From positions 1,426,001 through 1,490,000 of the forward strand of contig NZ_JAASQL010000001.1 in NCBI RefSeq assembly GCF_011762155.1: DNA of 64,000 nucleotides, given 5' to 3'. This document shows, one piece after another, positions 43,045 through 52,900 of this stretch. Numbering within the stretch: the first letter of the stretch is position 1; each line of letters begins with the position of its first letter. A program made the position numbers and the translations under genes. The notes beneath the pieces are model-generated. The model was given only the letters and a program-made list of their open reading frames with translations, made no database searches and had not been told where the DNA came from. Origin of the DNA: Wenyingzhuangia heitensis (lineage in GTDB: Bacteria > Bacteroidota > Bacteroidia > Flavobacteriales > Flavobacteriaceae).

Positions 43045-43072
43045 AAAACCTCTCATAAAAATGAGAGGTTTT
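43045..43072 (-). terminator. Intrinsic terminator after tsf
   Basis: A 12-bp stem AAAACCTCTCAT / ATGAGAGGTTTT with an AAAA loop and flanking A/T runs. Confidence 0.85.
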
Positions 43073-43094
43073 AAATATGGGTATTAGGAATAAA

Positions 43095-44060
43095 TTATCC
43101 TAAAGTAACTCTAGAGAAAGCCACAACTTCAACGTCAAAACCAGCAACATAATCAGCAACTGTTTTCTTTTCGTCTTTAATAAAGTTTTGGTCTAATAAA
43201 CATTGCTCTTGATCTAAAGTAGTGTTGTCAGAAACAAATCTTTCCATTTTACCTGGTAAAATTCTATCCCAGATTTTTTCTGGTTTTCCTTCAGCAGTTA
43301 ATTCAGCTTTTGCAGCCTCTTCAGCTTTAGCTAATACTTCTTCAGTTAATTGAGATTTAGAAATAAATTGAGGAACGTTTTTTAACGTTTTTCCTAATCT
43401 ACCTAATTCGATGTTATCTTTTTCAATAGCAGCAATTCTAGCTTCAGTTTCAGCAGCAACAAATGCAGCATCAAAATCTTTGTAAGATAATGAAGTAGCT
43501 CCCATAGAAGCAACTTGCATAGCGATGTCTCTAGATAAACTATCAGCATCATCAATTACTTTTGATAAACCAACTAAAGAAGCAATTTTGTTTCCTACGT
43601 GAATGTAAGATCCTACAAAAGGAGCTTCTACTCTTGAGAAATCATTGATTTCTAATTTTTCACCAACTACACCTGTTTGCTCAACTAATTTATCTGCAAC
43701 AGAAACTCCACCAAATTGAGAAGCTAAAAATTCTTCTTTTGTGTTATAGTTTAATGCATGTGCAGCTAATTCTTTTGCCAAAGCAACAAAATCATCATTC
43801 TTTCCAACAAAATCAGTTTCACATCCTAATACGATAGAAACTCCTGCAGTGTTAGATTCGTTAACAACAGCAATAGCAGCACCTTCGCTAGACTCACGGT
43901 CAGCTCTTTTTGCAGCCATTTTTTGACCTCTTTTACGTAGAACGTCAACAGCTTTGTCAAAATCTCCTTCAGCTTCGATTAAAGCTTTTTTACAGTCCAT
44001 CATTCCAGCTCCAGATGATTTTCTTAATTTCATCACGTCAGCTGCCTTAATATCTGCCAT
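43095..44060 (-). CDS. tsf: Translation elongation factor Ts
   Basis: A 321-residue guanine-nucleotide exchange factor for EF-Tu. The N-terminal UBA-like part has KLRKSSGAGMMDCKKALIEAEGD and KRGQKMAAKRADRESSEG. The core includes CETDFVGKNDDFVALA, AMQVASMG and, near the C-terminus, PEKIWDRILPGKMERFVSDN and CLLDQNFIKDEKKTVADYV. It lies 83 bases after rpsB with a terminator-like hairpin in between. It fits the usual rpsB-tsf pairing. Confidence 0.97.
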   Translation of the reverse strand: MADIKAADVMKLRKSSGAGMMDCKKALIEAEGDFDKAVDVLRKRGQKMAAKRADRESSEGAAIAVVNESNTAGVSIVLGCETDFVGKNDDFVALAKELAAHALNYNTKEEFLASQFGGVSVADKLVEQTGVVGEKLEINDFSRVEAPFVGSYIHVGNKIASLVGLSKVIDDADSLSRDIAMQVASMGATSLSYKDFDAAFVAAETEARIAAIEKDNIELGRLGKTLKNVPQFISKSQLTEEVLAKAEEAAKAELTAEGKPEKIWDRILPGKMERFVSDNTTLDQEQCLLDQNFIKDEKKTVADYVAGFDVEVVAFSRVTLG

Positions 44061-44091
44061 AGTATTGTGTTTTAAAGTTTTTATAAAAATG

Positions 44092-44124
44092 AACGGTACA
44101 AAATTATAATTTTTTTGTACCGTT
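44092..44124 (-). terminator. Hairpin with T tract between rpsB and tsf
   Basis: AACGGTACAAAA pairs with the matching TTTTGTACCGTT. The loop is AT-rich, and T residues follow on the minus strand. It probably attenuates rpsB read-through into tsf. Confidence 0.6.
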
Positions 44125-44143
44125 ACATGTTAAGTTTGTGTGA

Positions 44144-44881
44144 TTATTTAGCTTCTTCTACTGGAGCTTCTTTTGCTTCAGGAGCAGCTTCTTTACCAGC
44201 TTTTCTTTCGCTTAACGCATTAGCAACAGCCGATGTAGTTAAAGTTAAGATTTTGTCAATAGACTTAGAAGCATCATCGTTAGATGGGATTACGAAATCT
44301 ATATCGTTAGGATCAGAGTTTGTATCTACCATCGCGAAAACAGGAATATTTAATTTCTTAGCTTCGGCAACAGCAATGTGTTCTTTTTTTACGTCAATTA
44401 CAAATAACGCTCCTGGTAAACGAGTCATATCAGAGATAGAACCTAAGTTCTTTTCTAATTTAGCACGTTGACGATCGATTTGTAATTTTTCTCTTTTTGA
44501 TAAAGCATCAAAAGAACCGTCAGTCTTCATTCTATCAATTTGAGACATTTTTTTAACTGCCTTACGGATAGTAACAAAGTTAGTTAACATTCCTCCAGGC
44601 CATCTTTCAGTGATGTAAGGCATGTTTACAGCTGCAGCTTTTTCAGCAACAATATCTTTAGCTTGTTTTTTTGTTGCAACAAATAAGATTTTTCTTCCTG
44701 ATGCAGCAATTTTAGCTAAAGCAGCTGATGCTTCGTCAATTTTAGCTGAAGTTTTGTATAAATCGATGATATGTACTCCGTTACGTTCTGTATAGATGTA
44801 AGGAGCCATACTTGGATTCCATTTTCTTGTTAAGTGTCCAAAGTGTACACCAGCTTCTAATAATTCTTGAATATTTGCCAT
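44144..44881 (-). CDS. rpsB: 30S ribosomal protein S2
   Basis: A 245-residue S2 protein with [72 protein letters not shown] and [19 protein letters not shown]. It ends in an Ala/Glu-rich tail ([13 protein letters not shown]), common in this phylum. It lies downstream of rplM-rpsI. Its 107-nt upstream region contains a hairpin that could serve S2 autoregulation. Confidence 0.97.
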   Translation of the reverse strand: MANIQELLEAGVHFGHLTRKWNPSMAPYIYTERNGVHIIDLYKTSAKIDEASAALAKIAASGRKILFVATKKQAKDIVAEKAAAVNMPYITERWPGGMLTNFVTIRKAVKKMSQIDRMKTDGSFDALSKREKLQIDRQRAKLEKNLGSISDMTRLPGALFVIDVKKEHIAVAEAKKLNIPVFAMVDTNSDPNDIDFVIPSNDDASKSIDKILTLTTSAVANALSERKAGKEAAPEAKEAPVEEAK

Positions 44882-44916
44882 AATATGGGATCTTGTTTAG
44901 ATGTTAGCAATAGCGG

Positions 44917-44942
44917 AGTAGTTCTGTGTAGAAGTCTCTACT
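44917..44942 (-). promoter_or_regulatory. Hairpin in the rpsB 5' leader
   Basis: On the minus strand AGTAG (44942-44938) can pair with CTACT (44921-44917), while an internal GTAGA/TCTAC pair offers an alternative shorter stem. It lies 36 bases upstream of rpsB. Two competing stems before a ribosomal protein gene suggest a regulatory leader, but no conserved family was checked. Confidence 0.3.
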
Positions 44943-44988
44943 ATTTTTGCTAAACAATCGATTAATTTTATTATATAATTGTAAAAGA

Positions 44989-45375
44989 TTAACGCTTTGA
45001 GAATTGGAACTTCTTTCTTGCTTTCTTTTGACCAAATTTCTTACGTTCAACCATTCTAGGGTCACGAGTTAATAATCCTTCTGGTTTTAAGATCAATCTG
45101 TTTTCAGCATCAAGTTCACATAAAGCTCTAGAAATAGCTAAACGGATAGCTTCTGCTTGTCCTGTTACACCACCTCCAAATACATTTACTGTAATATCGA
45201 AAGATTCTAAGTTGTCTGTTAATAATAAAGCTTGTTTTGCTTTGTACTGTAAAGTTCCAGTAGTAAAGTAAGCAGGTAAATCTTTACCATTAATAGTCAT
45301 GTTTCCTGTACCTTCAGAAACATATACTCTTGCTACGGCAGTTTTACGTCTACCAATTTTGTGAATAGTATCCAT
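44989..45375 (-). CDS. rpsI: 30S ribosomal protein S9
   Basis: A 128-residue S9 protein: IGRRKTAVARVYVSEGTGNMTING, VTGQAEAIRLAISRALCE, and the characteristic C-terminus RDPRMVERKKFGQKKARKKFQFSKR, whose last residues reach the ribosomal P site. It starts two bases after rplM, the usual rplM-rpsI pair. Confidence 0.97.
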   Translation of the reverse strand: MDTIHKIGRRKTAVARVYVSEGTGNMTINGKDLPAYFTTGTLQYKAKQALLLTDNLESFDITVNVFGGGVTGQAEAIRLAISRALCELDAENRLILKPEGLLTRDPRMVERKKFGQKKARKKFQFSKR

Positions 45376-45377
45376 AA

Positions 45378-45833
45378 TTATAAAAGGTCGTTTAAGTTAA
45401 TAGCTGTTGGCTGTTGTGCTTCTTGAGCATGCTCAGTACCAGCATATACATATAAGTTTTTGTAAAGAGCGCTTCCTAATTTGTTTTTAGGTAACATTCC
45501 TTTTACTGCTTTTTCAATTAATCTTGTAGGATCTTTTTCAAACATTTCTGTTGCAGTTAAACTTCTCTGACCTCCTGGATATCCTGTGTGACGGATGTAA
45601 GACTTATCAGTCCATTTTTTTCCAGTTAAATTAATTTTTTCAGCGTTGATAATAACAACGTTGTCTCCACAATCCACGTGAGGAGTGTAGCTAGGTTTGT
45701 ACTTACCTCTAATTAGTTTTGCAACTATAGAAGATAAACGACCCAATGTTTGTCCGTCCGCATCAACCAAAACCCATTGCTTGTCAGCAGTTGCTTTGTT
45801 AGCCGATACTGTTTTGTAACTTAATGTGTTCAT
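45378..45833 (-). CDS. rplM: 50S ribosomal protein L13
   Basis: A 151-residue L13 protein: WVLVDADGQTLGRLSSIVAKLIRGK, YTPHVDCGDNVVIINAEKI, SYIRHTGYPGGQRSLTA and AVKGMLPKNKLGSALYKNLYVYAGTEHAQEAQQP. First gene of the minus-strand ribosomal block. Its upstream region has a full consensus promoter and a compact hairpin in the leader. Confidence 0.97.
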   Translation of the reverse strand: MNTLSYKTVSANKATADKQWVLVDADGQTLGRLSSIVAKLIRGKYKPSYTPHVDCGDNVVIINAEKINLTGKKWTDKSYIRHTGYPGGQRSLTATEMFEKDPTRLIEKAVKGMLPKNKLGSALYKNLYVYAGTEHAQEAQQPTAINLNDLL

Positions 45834-45870
45834 TTACACTAGTTTTTGTAATAATTAAACAATAATTCTT

Positions 45871-45885
45871 CTTGGATTCTCCAAG
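45871..45885 (-). promoter_or_regulatory. Leader hairpin of rplM-rpsI
   Basis: CTTGGA-GAA-TCCAAG on the minus strand, a perfect 6-bp stem with a 3-nt loop. It begins a few bases after the predicted transcription start and 38 bases before the rplM ATG. It may be part of an L13 autoregulatory leader, which is known for some Bacteroidota; that is inference. Confidence 0.35.
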
Positions 45886-45891
45886 GGATTG

Positions 45892-45921
45892 CAAAAGTAT
45901 AATTATTTTTCTGAATAACAA
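45892..45921 (-). promoter_or_regulatory. Consensus promoter of rplM-rpsI
   Basis: TTG at 45921-45919, a 19-nt spacer, then TACTTTTG at 45899-45892 on the minus strand: -33 and perfect -7 elements of the Bacteroidota primary sigma factor. Confidence 0.75.
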
Positions 45922-45993
45922 TAAGATAGTACGGCTGTTTTTCTTAAAAATTAATAAATAAAATTTGATTTTTGTTTATTAAGGTTTTTAATA

Positions 45994-48801
45994 TTAATGT
46001 GCATCTAACCAATTGTCTCCCATGTCAGTATCAACAACTAATGGAACACTAATTTTATAAGCATTTTGCATTTTTGAAATAATCAAAGGTTTTAAGGTGT
46101 CAATTTCGTCTTTGTGCATATCAAAGACCAATTCATCATGTACTTGTAGTAACATTTTTGTTTGATAACCTCCTTCTTCTAATGCTTTTTGAATATCAAT
46201 CATGGCAATTTTAATAATGTCTGCAGCAGTTCCTTGTATAGGAGCGTTTACAGCATTACGTTCATCTGCAGAACGAACAATAGCATTGGCAGAGTTGATG
46301 TTTTTTAAATATCTACGTCTGTCTAAAAGTGTTTTTACATATCCGTGTTCTTTGGCAAAATCTACTTGACTTGCCATGTATTTTTTTAAGGTAGGATAGG
46401 TTTCGTAATACGTATCAATCAACTCTTTAGATTCTTTTCTACTCAAGTTGGTTTGTTGACTTAATCCAAAGGCAGAAACACCATAAATAATTCCAAAGTT
46501 TACGGTTTTTGCATGACTACGTTGTTCTCTGGTAACTTCATCAATAGTGACTCCAAATACTTTGGCAGCGGTAGAACGGTGAATATCATCTCCGTTTTTA
46601 AAAGCAGATAACATTTCTGGATCCTGACTTAACTCGGCAATTAAACGCAATTCTATCTGAGAATAATCGGCAGCGAATAATGTATAATCCTCATTTTTTT
46701 TAATAAATGCTTTTCTTACTTGTTTTCCTCTTTCTGTACGAATAGGAATGTTTTGTAAGTTAGGGTTTGTAGAACTTAATCTACCTGTAGAAGCCGTTGC
46801 TTGGCTATAGGTTGTGTGTACTCTTTGGGTAATTGGGTTTACTTCGTTTGGTAACGCATCTACATACGTATTTTTAAGTTTTACCAATCCTCTATATTCT
46901 AAAATTTTAGCCACAATTTCATGCTCAGTAGCCAACTTGCTTAAAATGTCCTCTCCAGTTGCGTATTGTCCAGTTTTGGTTTTTTTAGGTTTTTCTACCA
47001 GTTTCATGTTTTCAAACAAGACAATCCCTAGTTGTTTTGGTGATGCTATGTTAAACTCTTCTCCAGAAAGGCTGTAAATGTTTTCTTCTAAGGTTGTAAT
47101 ATCTGTAGTTAAAGTTTTTGATAATGTAGCTAAATAATCAACATCTAAATTAATTCCTTCTAATTCCATTTTAGCCAACACTTTTAATAAAGGAAGTTCT
47201 ATGTTGTTAAATAGATTTTCTAAGTTGTTTTCTACAAGTTCTTTACTAAAATGAGTTTCTAACTGAAAACAAACATCTGATTGTTCACAACAAAAAGGAG
47301 TGATAGTAGCTAAATCTACTTCAGCTAATTTTACCTTGTTACGACCTTTACCGATTACATTGTCTTGGTGAGTTACTTCATAATTTAAATAGGTTTCTGA
47401 TAAAACATCCAATTGATGTCTCATGTCTGGGTGCAATAAATAATGAGCCAAACTAATATCAAAAATAGTTCCTTGTAGGTTAATGTTGTAATGGGCTAAA
47501 AACTTAATGTTGCTCTTAAGGTCGTAAGCTATTTTTTGAATGTTGTCACTTTCAAAAAAAGGTTTTAATTCATTTAAAATAGCATTGGTGTTTTCTGTTA
47601 CGGGAATATAATATCCTGTTCCAGTATCATAAGAAAAACCAAAACCAATAATAGTATCTATAAAATTTTCTCGTTGGGTAACAATTTCAAAAGCTACTTT
47701 AGGTTGATTCATCAGTTTGTTGATGAATAATTTTCTAGCAGTAGTTGTATTTATGTATTGATAAACTGGTTTTAGGTTGCTTAATGTATCAAAACCAAAA
47801 GAAGATGTTGTGTTTGAGGTTTGTTCTGGGCTTGCAAATAAGTCTAATTGTGGTTCTGTACCTGTATTAGTTGTAATTGTTTCTTCTTTTTTAGGAATTT
47901 CCATTTTAGGAGCATCCATTCCAAAAAGTTTGTTAAAACTATCTGCAATTCTTCTAAACTCTAATTCCTGAAAAATTTTAGCAGTTTCATCAGCATTGGG
48001 CTTACACATGGTAAAATCCTCTTCATGATATTCTACAGGACAATCTAAAATAATAGTTGCTAGTTCTTTGGAAAGGATTCCTAACTCTTTATTAGCTTCA
48101 ATCTTTTCTTTCATCTTTCCTTTTAGCTCGTGTGTGTTGGCTAAAAGATTTTCCATAGAACCGTACTGTTTTATAAATTTTTTAGCTGTTTTGTCTCCAA
48201 CTCCAGGTAAACCAGGAATGTTGTCTACGGCATCGCCCATCATACCTAGATAATCTATAACTTGTAAGGGATTTTCTACTTCAAATTTTTCTTTTACTTT
48301 TTCTACATCCCAAATTTCTATACCATTTCCCATTCTAGCAGGACGGTACATAAAAATATTTTCAGAAACTAGTTGAGCGTAATCTTTATCGGGAGTTACC
48401 ATATAAACTTGGCATCCTTCTTTTTCGGCCTGTTTTGCTAAAGTTCCAATTAAATCATCAGCTTCAAAACCAGCTACTTCAATAATAGGAATATTCATAG
48501 CTTTTAAAATCTCGTGAATATAAGGAATGGCAATTTTAATAGCCTCAGGTGTTTCTTGTCTATTAGCTTTATATGCTTCAAAAGCTTCTGTTCTAGTTGC
48601 AGATCCTCCTTTGTCAAAAGCTACGGCTAATAATTCGGGTTTTTCTCTACGGATTACATCTAATAAAGAGTTGGTAAAGCCTAAAATTGCAGAGGTATCC
48701 ATCCCTTTGGAATTAATTCTAGGGTTTTTAATTAATGCATAATAACCTCTAAAAATTAAAGCAAAAGCATCTAGTAAAAAAAGTCTTTTTTGACCAGCCA
48801 T
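45994..48801 (-). CDS. polA: DNA polymerase I with altered proofreading motifs
   Basis: A 935-residue polymerase with a 5'-nuclease domain (about 1-290: LFLLDAFALIFRGYYAL, GFEADDLIGTLA, GDAVDNIPGLPGVGDKTA). A 3'-5' exonuclease-like domain (about 340-520) and a polymerase domain follow. The polymerase has RLSSTNPNLQNIPIRTERGKQVR, AADYSQIELRLIAELS, the O helix RSHAKTVNFGIIYG and QVHDELVF. The polymerase active site is intact. The exonuclease is not: motif I, normally FDTE, reads FEIV (371-374). Motif II, normally NLKYD, reads DLKSN (427-431). Motif III keeps an aspartate (HQLDVLSE). It probably fills gaps and removes RNA primers without proofreading. Confidence 0.95.
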   Translation of the reverse strand: MAGQKRLFLLDAFALIFRGYYALIKNPRINSKGMDTSAILGFTNSLLDVIRREKPELLAVAFDKGGSATRTEAFEAYKANRQETPEAIKIAIPYIHEILKAMNIPIIEVAGFEADDLIGTLAKQAEKEGCQVYMVTPDKDYAQLVSENIFMYRPARMGNGIEIWDVEKVKEKFEVENPLQVIDYLGMMGDAVDNIPGLPGVGDKTAKKFIKQYGSMENLLANTHELKGKMKEKIEANKELGILSKELATIILDCPVEYHEEDFTMCKPNADETAKIFQELEFRRIADSFNKLFGMDAPKMEIPKKEETITTNTGTEPQLDLFASPEQTSNTTSSFGFDTLSNLKPVYQYINTTTARKLFINKLMNQPKVAFEIVTQRENFIDTIIGFGFSYDTGTGYYIPVTENTNAILNELKPFFESDNIQKIAYDLKSNIKFLAHYNINLQGTIFDISLAHYLLHPDMRHQLDVLSETYLNYEVTHQDNVIGKGRNKVKLAEVDLATITPFCCEQSDVCFQLETHFSKELVENNLENLFNNIELPLLKVLAKMELEGINLDVDYLATLSKTLTTDITTLEENIYSLSGEEFNIASPKQLGIVLFENMKLVEKPKKTKTGQYATGEDILSKLATEHEIVAKILEYRGLVKLKNTYVDALPNEVNPITQRVHTTYSQATASTGRLSSTNPNLQNIPIRTERGKQVRKAFIKKNEDYTLFAADYSQIELRLIAELSQDPEMLSAFKNGDDIHRSTAAKVFGVTIDEVTREQRSHAKTVNFGIIYGVSAFGLSQQTNLSRKESKELIDTYYETYPTLKKYMASQVDFAKEHGYVKTLLDRRRYLKNINSANAIVRSADERNAVNAPIQGTAADIIKIAMIDIQKALEEGGYQTKMLLQVHDELVFDMHKDEIDTLKPLIISKMQNAYKISVPLVVDTDMGDNWLDAH

Positions 48802-49038
48802 AAATATAGTTTTGAAAGTCGTAAATGTAATTAAAAACTACTAATTTAAATCGTCTTCAGGTCTTGTTTTTGCGTATTATATAAGTCATTATAGTGTTCT
48901 TTGTTAAATTATTGATGAATTTTGTTAAAAATTAACTTGTTTTTTTTGTTTAATTCAAAAAAAAGTTACATTGCATTGTAATTCGTGTCTATTTGTCAGA
49001 TAGATGACATAAATTTTACAAACTTTATACATTTATAT

Positions 49039-49338
49039 ATGACTAAATTTGGTGATTTAATTAATGTTGAAATTCCTGTGTTGATTGATTTTTATGCTCA
49101 ATGGAGTGATGAAGAAGATGAGCCAACAGGATTGGTGTTAAGAGATGTGGTTGCTGCTTTAGGAGACAAAGCAAAGGTGATTAAGATAGATATTCAAAAG
49201 AATGAAATTTTAGCATCTGCTCTAAAAGTAAAGTCAAATCCTACGTTTGTTATTTACAAAAATGGAGTAATGAAATGGAGACAAGGAGGAGAACAAGATG
49301 CAAATACGTTAATTAACTTGGTACAACAATATGTTTAG
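49039..49338 (+). CDS. Thioredoxin-fold protein lacking the CxxC motif
   Basis: A 99-residue cytosolic protein with the thioredoxin fold pattern (VLIDFYAQWSD, KVIKIDIQKNEILASALKVKSNPTFVIYKNG). The cis-proline of SNPTF and the WRQGG end are kept. Where thioredoxins have W-C-G-P-C, this has WSDEEDEPTG with no cysteine at all, so it cannot act as a thiol oxidoreductase. A binding or chaperone role is possible. ATG 49039 gives a natural thioredoxin N-terminus; an earlier in-frame start at 48985 lacks support. Its stop codon overlaps the stop of the convergent deacetylase gene. Confidence 0.75.
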   Translation: MTKFGDLINVEIPVLIDFYAQWSDEEDEPTGLVLRDVVAALGDKAKVIKIDIQKNEILASALKVKSNPTFVIYKNGVMKWRQGGEQDANTLINLVQQYV

Positions 49339-49967
49339 GGAATTACTTTAAACAAAAAACCTTTTTTGCTTAATTCTTCTAAGACTTTAGGAAGTGTTTC
49401 TTTTAGTCTTGGGTAGGCTTTTTGGCTATCGTGAAAAACGATAATACTTCCGTTTTTAACATTTTTTAGTACATTTTCTGTACAGTTTTTAGCCGTTAAT
49501 TGTTGATCAAAATCGGCACTTAAAACGTCCCACATAATAATTTGATAACCTAGTTTTCTTAGTTTTTTAGATTGAGTATTGGTAATTTTACCATAAGGAG
49601 GTCTAAAAATTTTAGGATTATTGTGTGTTTCTAATTTTTTTTCTGCTTTTAAAACGTTTTGTATATAAACATTTGTATTGGTTTTCCATCCTTTTAAATG
49701 ATTAAAGGTATGGTTTCCAACTCGATGTCCTTTGTTTGTGATTTGATTGAAAATACGTGGATATTTTCTAATATTATCACCAATGCAAAAAAAGGTAGCT
49801 TTTGCGTTGTACATTGATAATTGTTCTAGAACCCAAGGAGTAGTTGTTGGGATAGGTCCATCGTCAAATGTAAGGTAGATTTCTTTTTTATCTGTATCAA
49901 AGCTCCAAATCCATTTGTTAAAAATGGATTTGAAAATTGATATTGTTTTTACAGGATATAGCCTCAT
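49335..49967 (-). CDS. Polysaccharide deacetylase (NodB domain)
   Basis: A 210-residue carbohydrate esterase family 4-type protein. Catalytic motifs are TFDDGP (33-38), the zinc motif HTFNH (86-90) and RPPYG (122-126), followed by IIMWDVLSADFD and IIVFHDS. It has no clear cleavable signal; the N-terminus is basic with a short hydrophobic stretch. It should remove N-acetyl groups from a cell-wall or surface glycan. It begins one base from the end of the DUF2723 gene, so both are one transcript and may work on the same surface polymer. Confidence 0.9.
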   Translation of the reverse strand: MRLYPVKTISIFKSIFNKWIWSFDTDKKEIYLTFDDGPIPTTTPWVLEQLSMYNAKATFFCIGDNIRKYPRIFNQITNKGHRVGNHTFNHLKGWKTNTNVYIQNVLKAEKKLETHNNPKIFRPPYGKITNTQSKKLRKLGYQIIMWDVLSADFDQQLTAKNCTENVLKNVKNGSIIVFHDSQKAYPRLKETLPKVLEELSKKGFLFKVIP

Positions 49968-52900
49968 TTATTCTTGAAAGAGTTCTTCAAATAATTTAAT
50001 GTGTCCTATAAATTCAGTTTCTACTTTTTTCTTGTAATTATCGTCTTTTTCGTATTTATTTACATCCGAAGCGATGGTTTGATACATTTTAAATTCTGTT
50101 TCCACTTCGCTAAATAAATATTCTAAGTCTGTGGTGTTAAATTGTGAGTAATACAATAGTTTTTCTTGAAATACTTTAATTAGTACATCTGCAGCATTTC
50201 TTGCTTTTTCTGGACGATTTAATAGATAGTATTGTTCTGGAAATGCCAAACAAACACCGTATTGGTGGTATTTTAGAATTGGCATTTTTGTATAGCTAAG
50301 ATCTAGTATTTCTTCGGCTTCTTTTAATTTGTTTTCATTCATTAAAGCCTCTACCAATCTAGAGATGTTGTTTCTGTATGAAATAGAATTTTTTCTAGAT
50401 TCTACATCTACATAAAAATCTTTTCCATGGTTTCCAAAATCCCAGTTCTTAACCATACTGTACATTTTGTCAGTATCAATTCTACCCATTCCTAGAATAC
50501 CATATTCACTTTTGGTTCTTATTGGAACTAATTGAAAAGCCATCCCATCTAATTGTAAATAATCTTTAAGCCATAAATATTCTTCATCGGCATTAGATCC
50601 TCCTGTAAAATAAATAGGTCTTTCCCAATTGTTGTTAGCCAAAATATCTAACATTAAAGTTCTATTTTTTGTTAGACCACGGTTATCAATATCTAAATCC
50701 ATATAGGCTACAATAGAATCTGCATCTTTAGCATTTACAATTCCGTTTTTTAAAACAGTTTCTTTATTTACGGGTAATCTTAGTTTATTTGTAGGATAGA
50801 ATTTTTCAAACTTTCCATCTCCCACTTCAATATAAGTACGTTTGTCAGAAGAGGCAATCCACTTCATAAAATTGTCTATATCCCATCTTTCTTTAACCTG
50901 TCCTGTATGATAGGCAACATCTAAAGTACCGTGTCTGTATTGTTTGTGTTCTAGTTGAGACGGAATAGGGGGGGCTGTATATGTTTCGCGTTTCATTTGG
51001 TCTATGTACCAATCTGTAGCTAACAAGCTAGTGTTTACAATTTTTACATCAGTTCTGTAGCCTTCTACCTCTTGCATGTACCATAGTGGAAAAGTATCAT
51101 TGTCTCCAATTGTAAATAGAATTGCATTCTTGTCGCAAGAATCTAAGTAGGTTTTTGCGTTAAAATAAGCGGTGTATTTGTTAGATCTATCATGATCGTC
51201 CCAATTTTCTGATGCCATTACAATAGGAGAAAGTAATAGGCATAAAGTAGGAACTGCAATGGCTATAGATTTGGATGCTTTGTAGCTATTTATTTTATCA
51301 AAAACAGCATATACTCCAAATCCTACCCACATGGCAAAAATATAAAAAGAACCTACAATAGCGTAATCTCTTTCTCTAGGTTCAAAAGGTTTAGGGTTGG
51401 TGTAAAAGATAATAGCAAAACCTGTAAACACAAAAAATAATAGTAAATTATAAAAGTTACGAGGATCTCTTTTTAATTGATAAATTAATCCAATTAGCCC
51501 TAATAGAAAAGGAATACCGTAATAGAAATTCCTTCCTTTGTTCTCTAGTGTTTCACTAGGTAAATTTTGTTGAGTACCTACAAACATTTCATCTATAGCT
51601 GTAATACCAGACATCCAATTTCCGTTTAAAGGATCCATTCTACCTTGAATGTCATTTTGTTTTCCAATAAAGTTCCAAAACAAATACCTAAAATACATAT
51701 AGCCAAATTGGTACTTTACCATAAACTCTATATTTTCTGAAAAAGTAGGTCTTACTTGGCTTTTTTGAGGAATGCCTACAATAGACTTGTAGTTTTGTTC
51801 TAGGCCAGGGTTTACCATTCTAGGAATAAAACCTTTGTGTTTGTCCGATGTTTTTTCTTGAGCATTCTTGTAATCATTTACAATAATATACTTTCCACTT
51901 TTATCATCTTTTTCGTATTTGGGTTTTACATCTTCCATAATAGGCTCTCCATTAGCATCTAGTGCAGCCTCTCTATGGTATTTAGATGAATAATAAGTAT
52001 CATAAAAAATATTAGCATCTCCATATTGCTCACGGTTGTAGTACGCTAACAATTCTCTGGCAGATGATGGATTGTTTTCATTAATAGTGGTATTTGCATT
52101 GGCTCTAATTGGTAACATTAACCAACAAGAAAATCCAATCATAACAAACAAAACAGATAGTAAGGCTATATTAGCTAAGTATTTTTTGTTTTTACGAGTG
52201 TAATTTAATCCAAAGTAAAAACCAGCAATAATTAGAATTGCCGCAATAATAGTTCCTGTATGAAACGGCATGCTTAAATTGTTTACAAAAAACAATTCTG
52301 AAGCACTGAAGAATTTAAGTGTGAAAGGAAATAAGAATTTAAAAATAAAAATTAAAGCTCCAATAGCAATTGCATTGGCTATTATAAAATTCTTGATCGT
52401 ATATTTTTGATAGTAGTGATTTAAATAGATAAATACCAATGATGGAATTACTAATAAGGATAATATGTGTACACCAAAAGAAAGTCCAATAATAAAACAG
52501 ATTAAAATTAACCATTTATTACCTCTAGGTTCAGAAAATGATTTTTCCCATTTTAAACCTAACCAAAAAAGTAAAGCCATTAAGAAAGAAGACATGGCAT
52601 ATACTTCTGCTTCTACGGCACTAAACCAAAAGCTATCAGAAAACGTATAAGTTAAACTACCTACTACGGCTGCACCTAATACTGCAATTGCTTTATTGGT
52701 GGTTAATTCAGCGTTTTTTAAAGCAACTCTTTTAATAAGGTTGCTTAAAGACCAAAACATAAACAAAATGGTAAAGGCACTTACCAATCCAGACATAAAG
52801 TTTACCATATAAGCCACATTACTGGCAGTGTTACTAAACATAGCAAAAAAGGCACCTAACATTTGAAATAAAGGAGCACCTGGTGGATGACCTACTTCTA

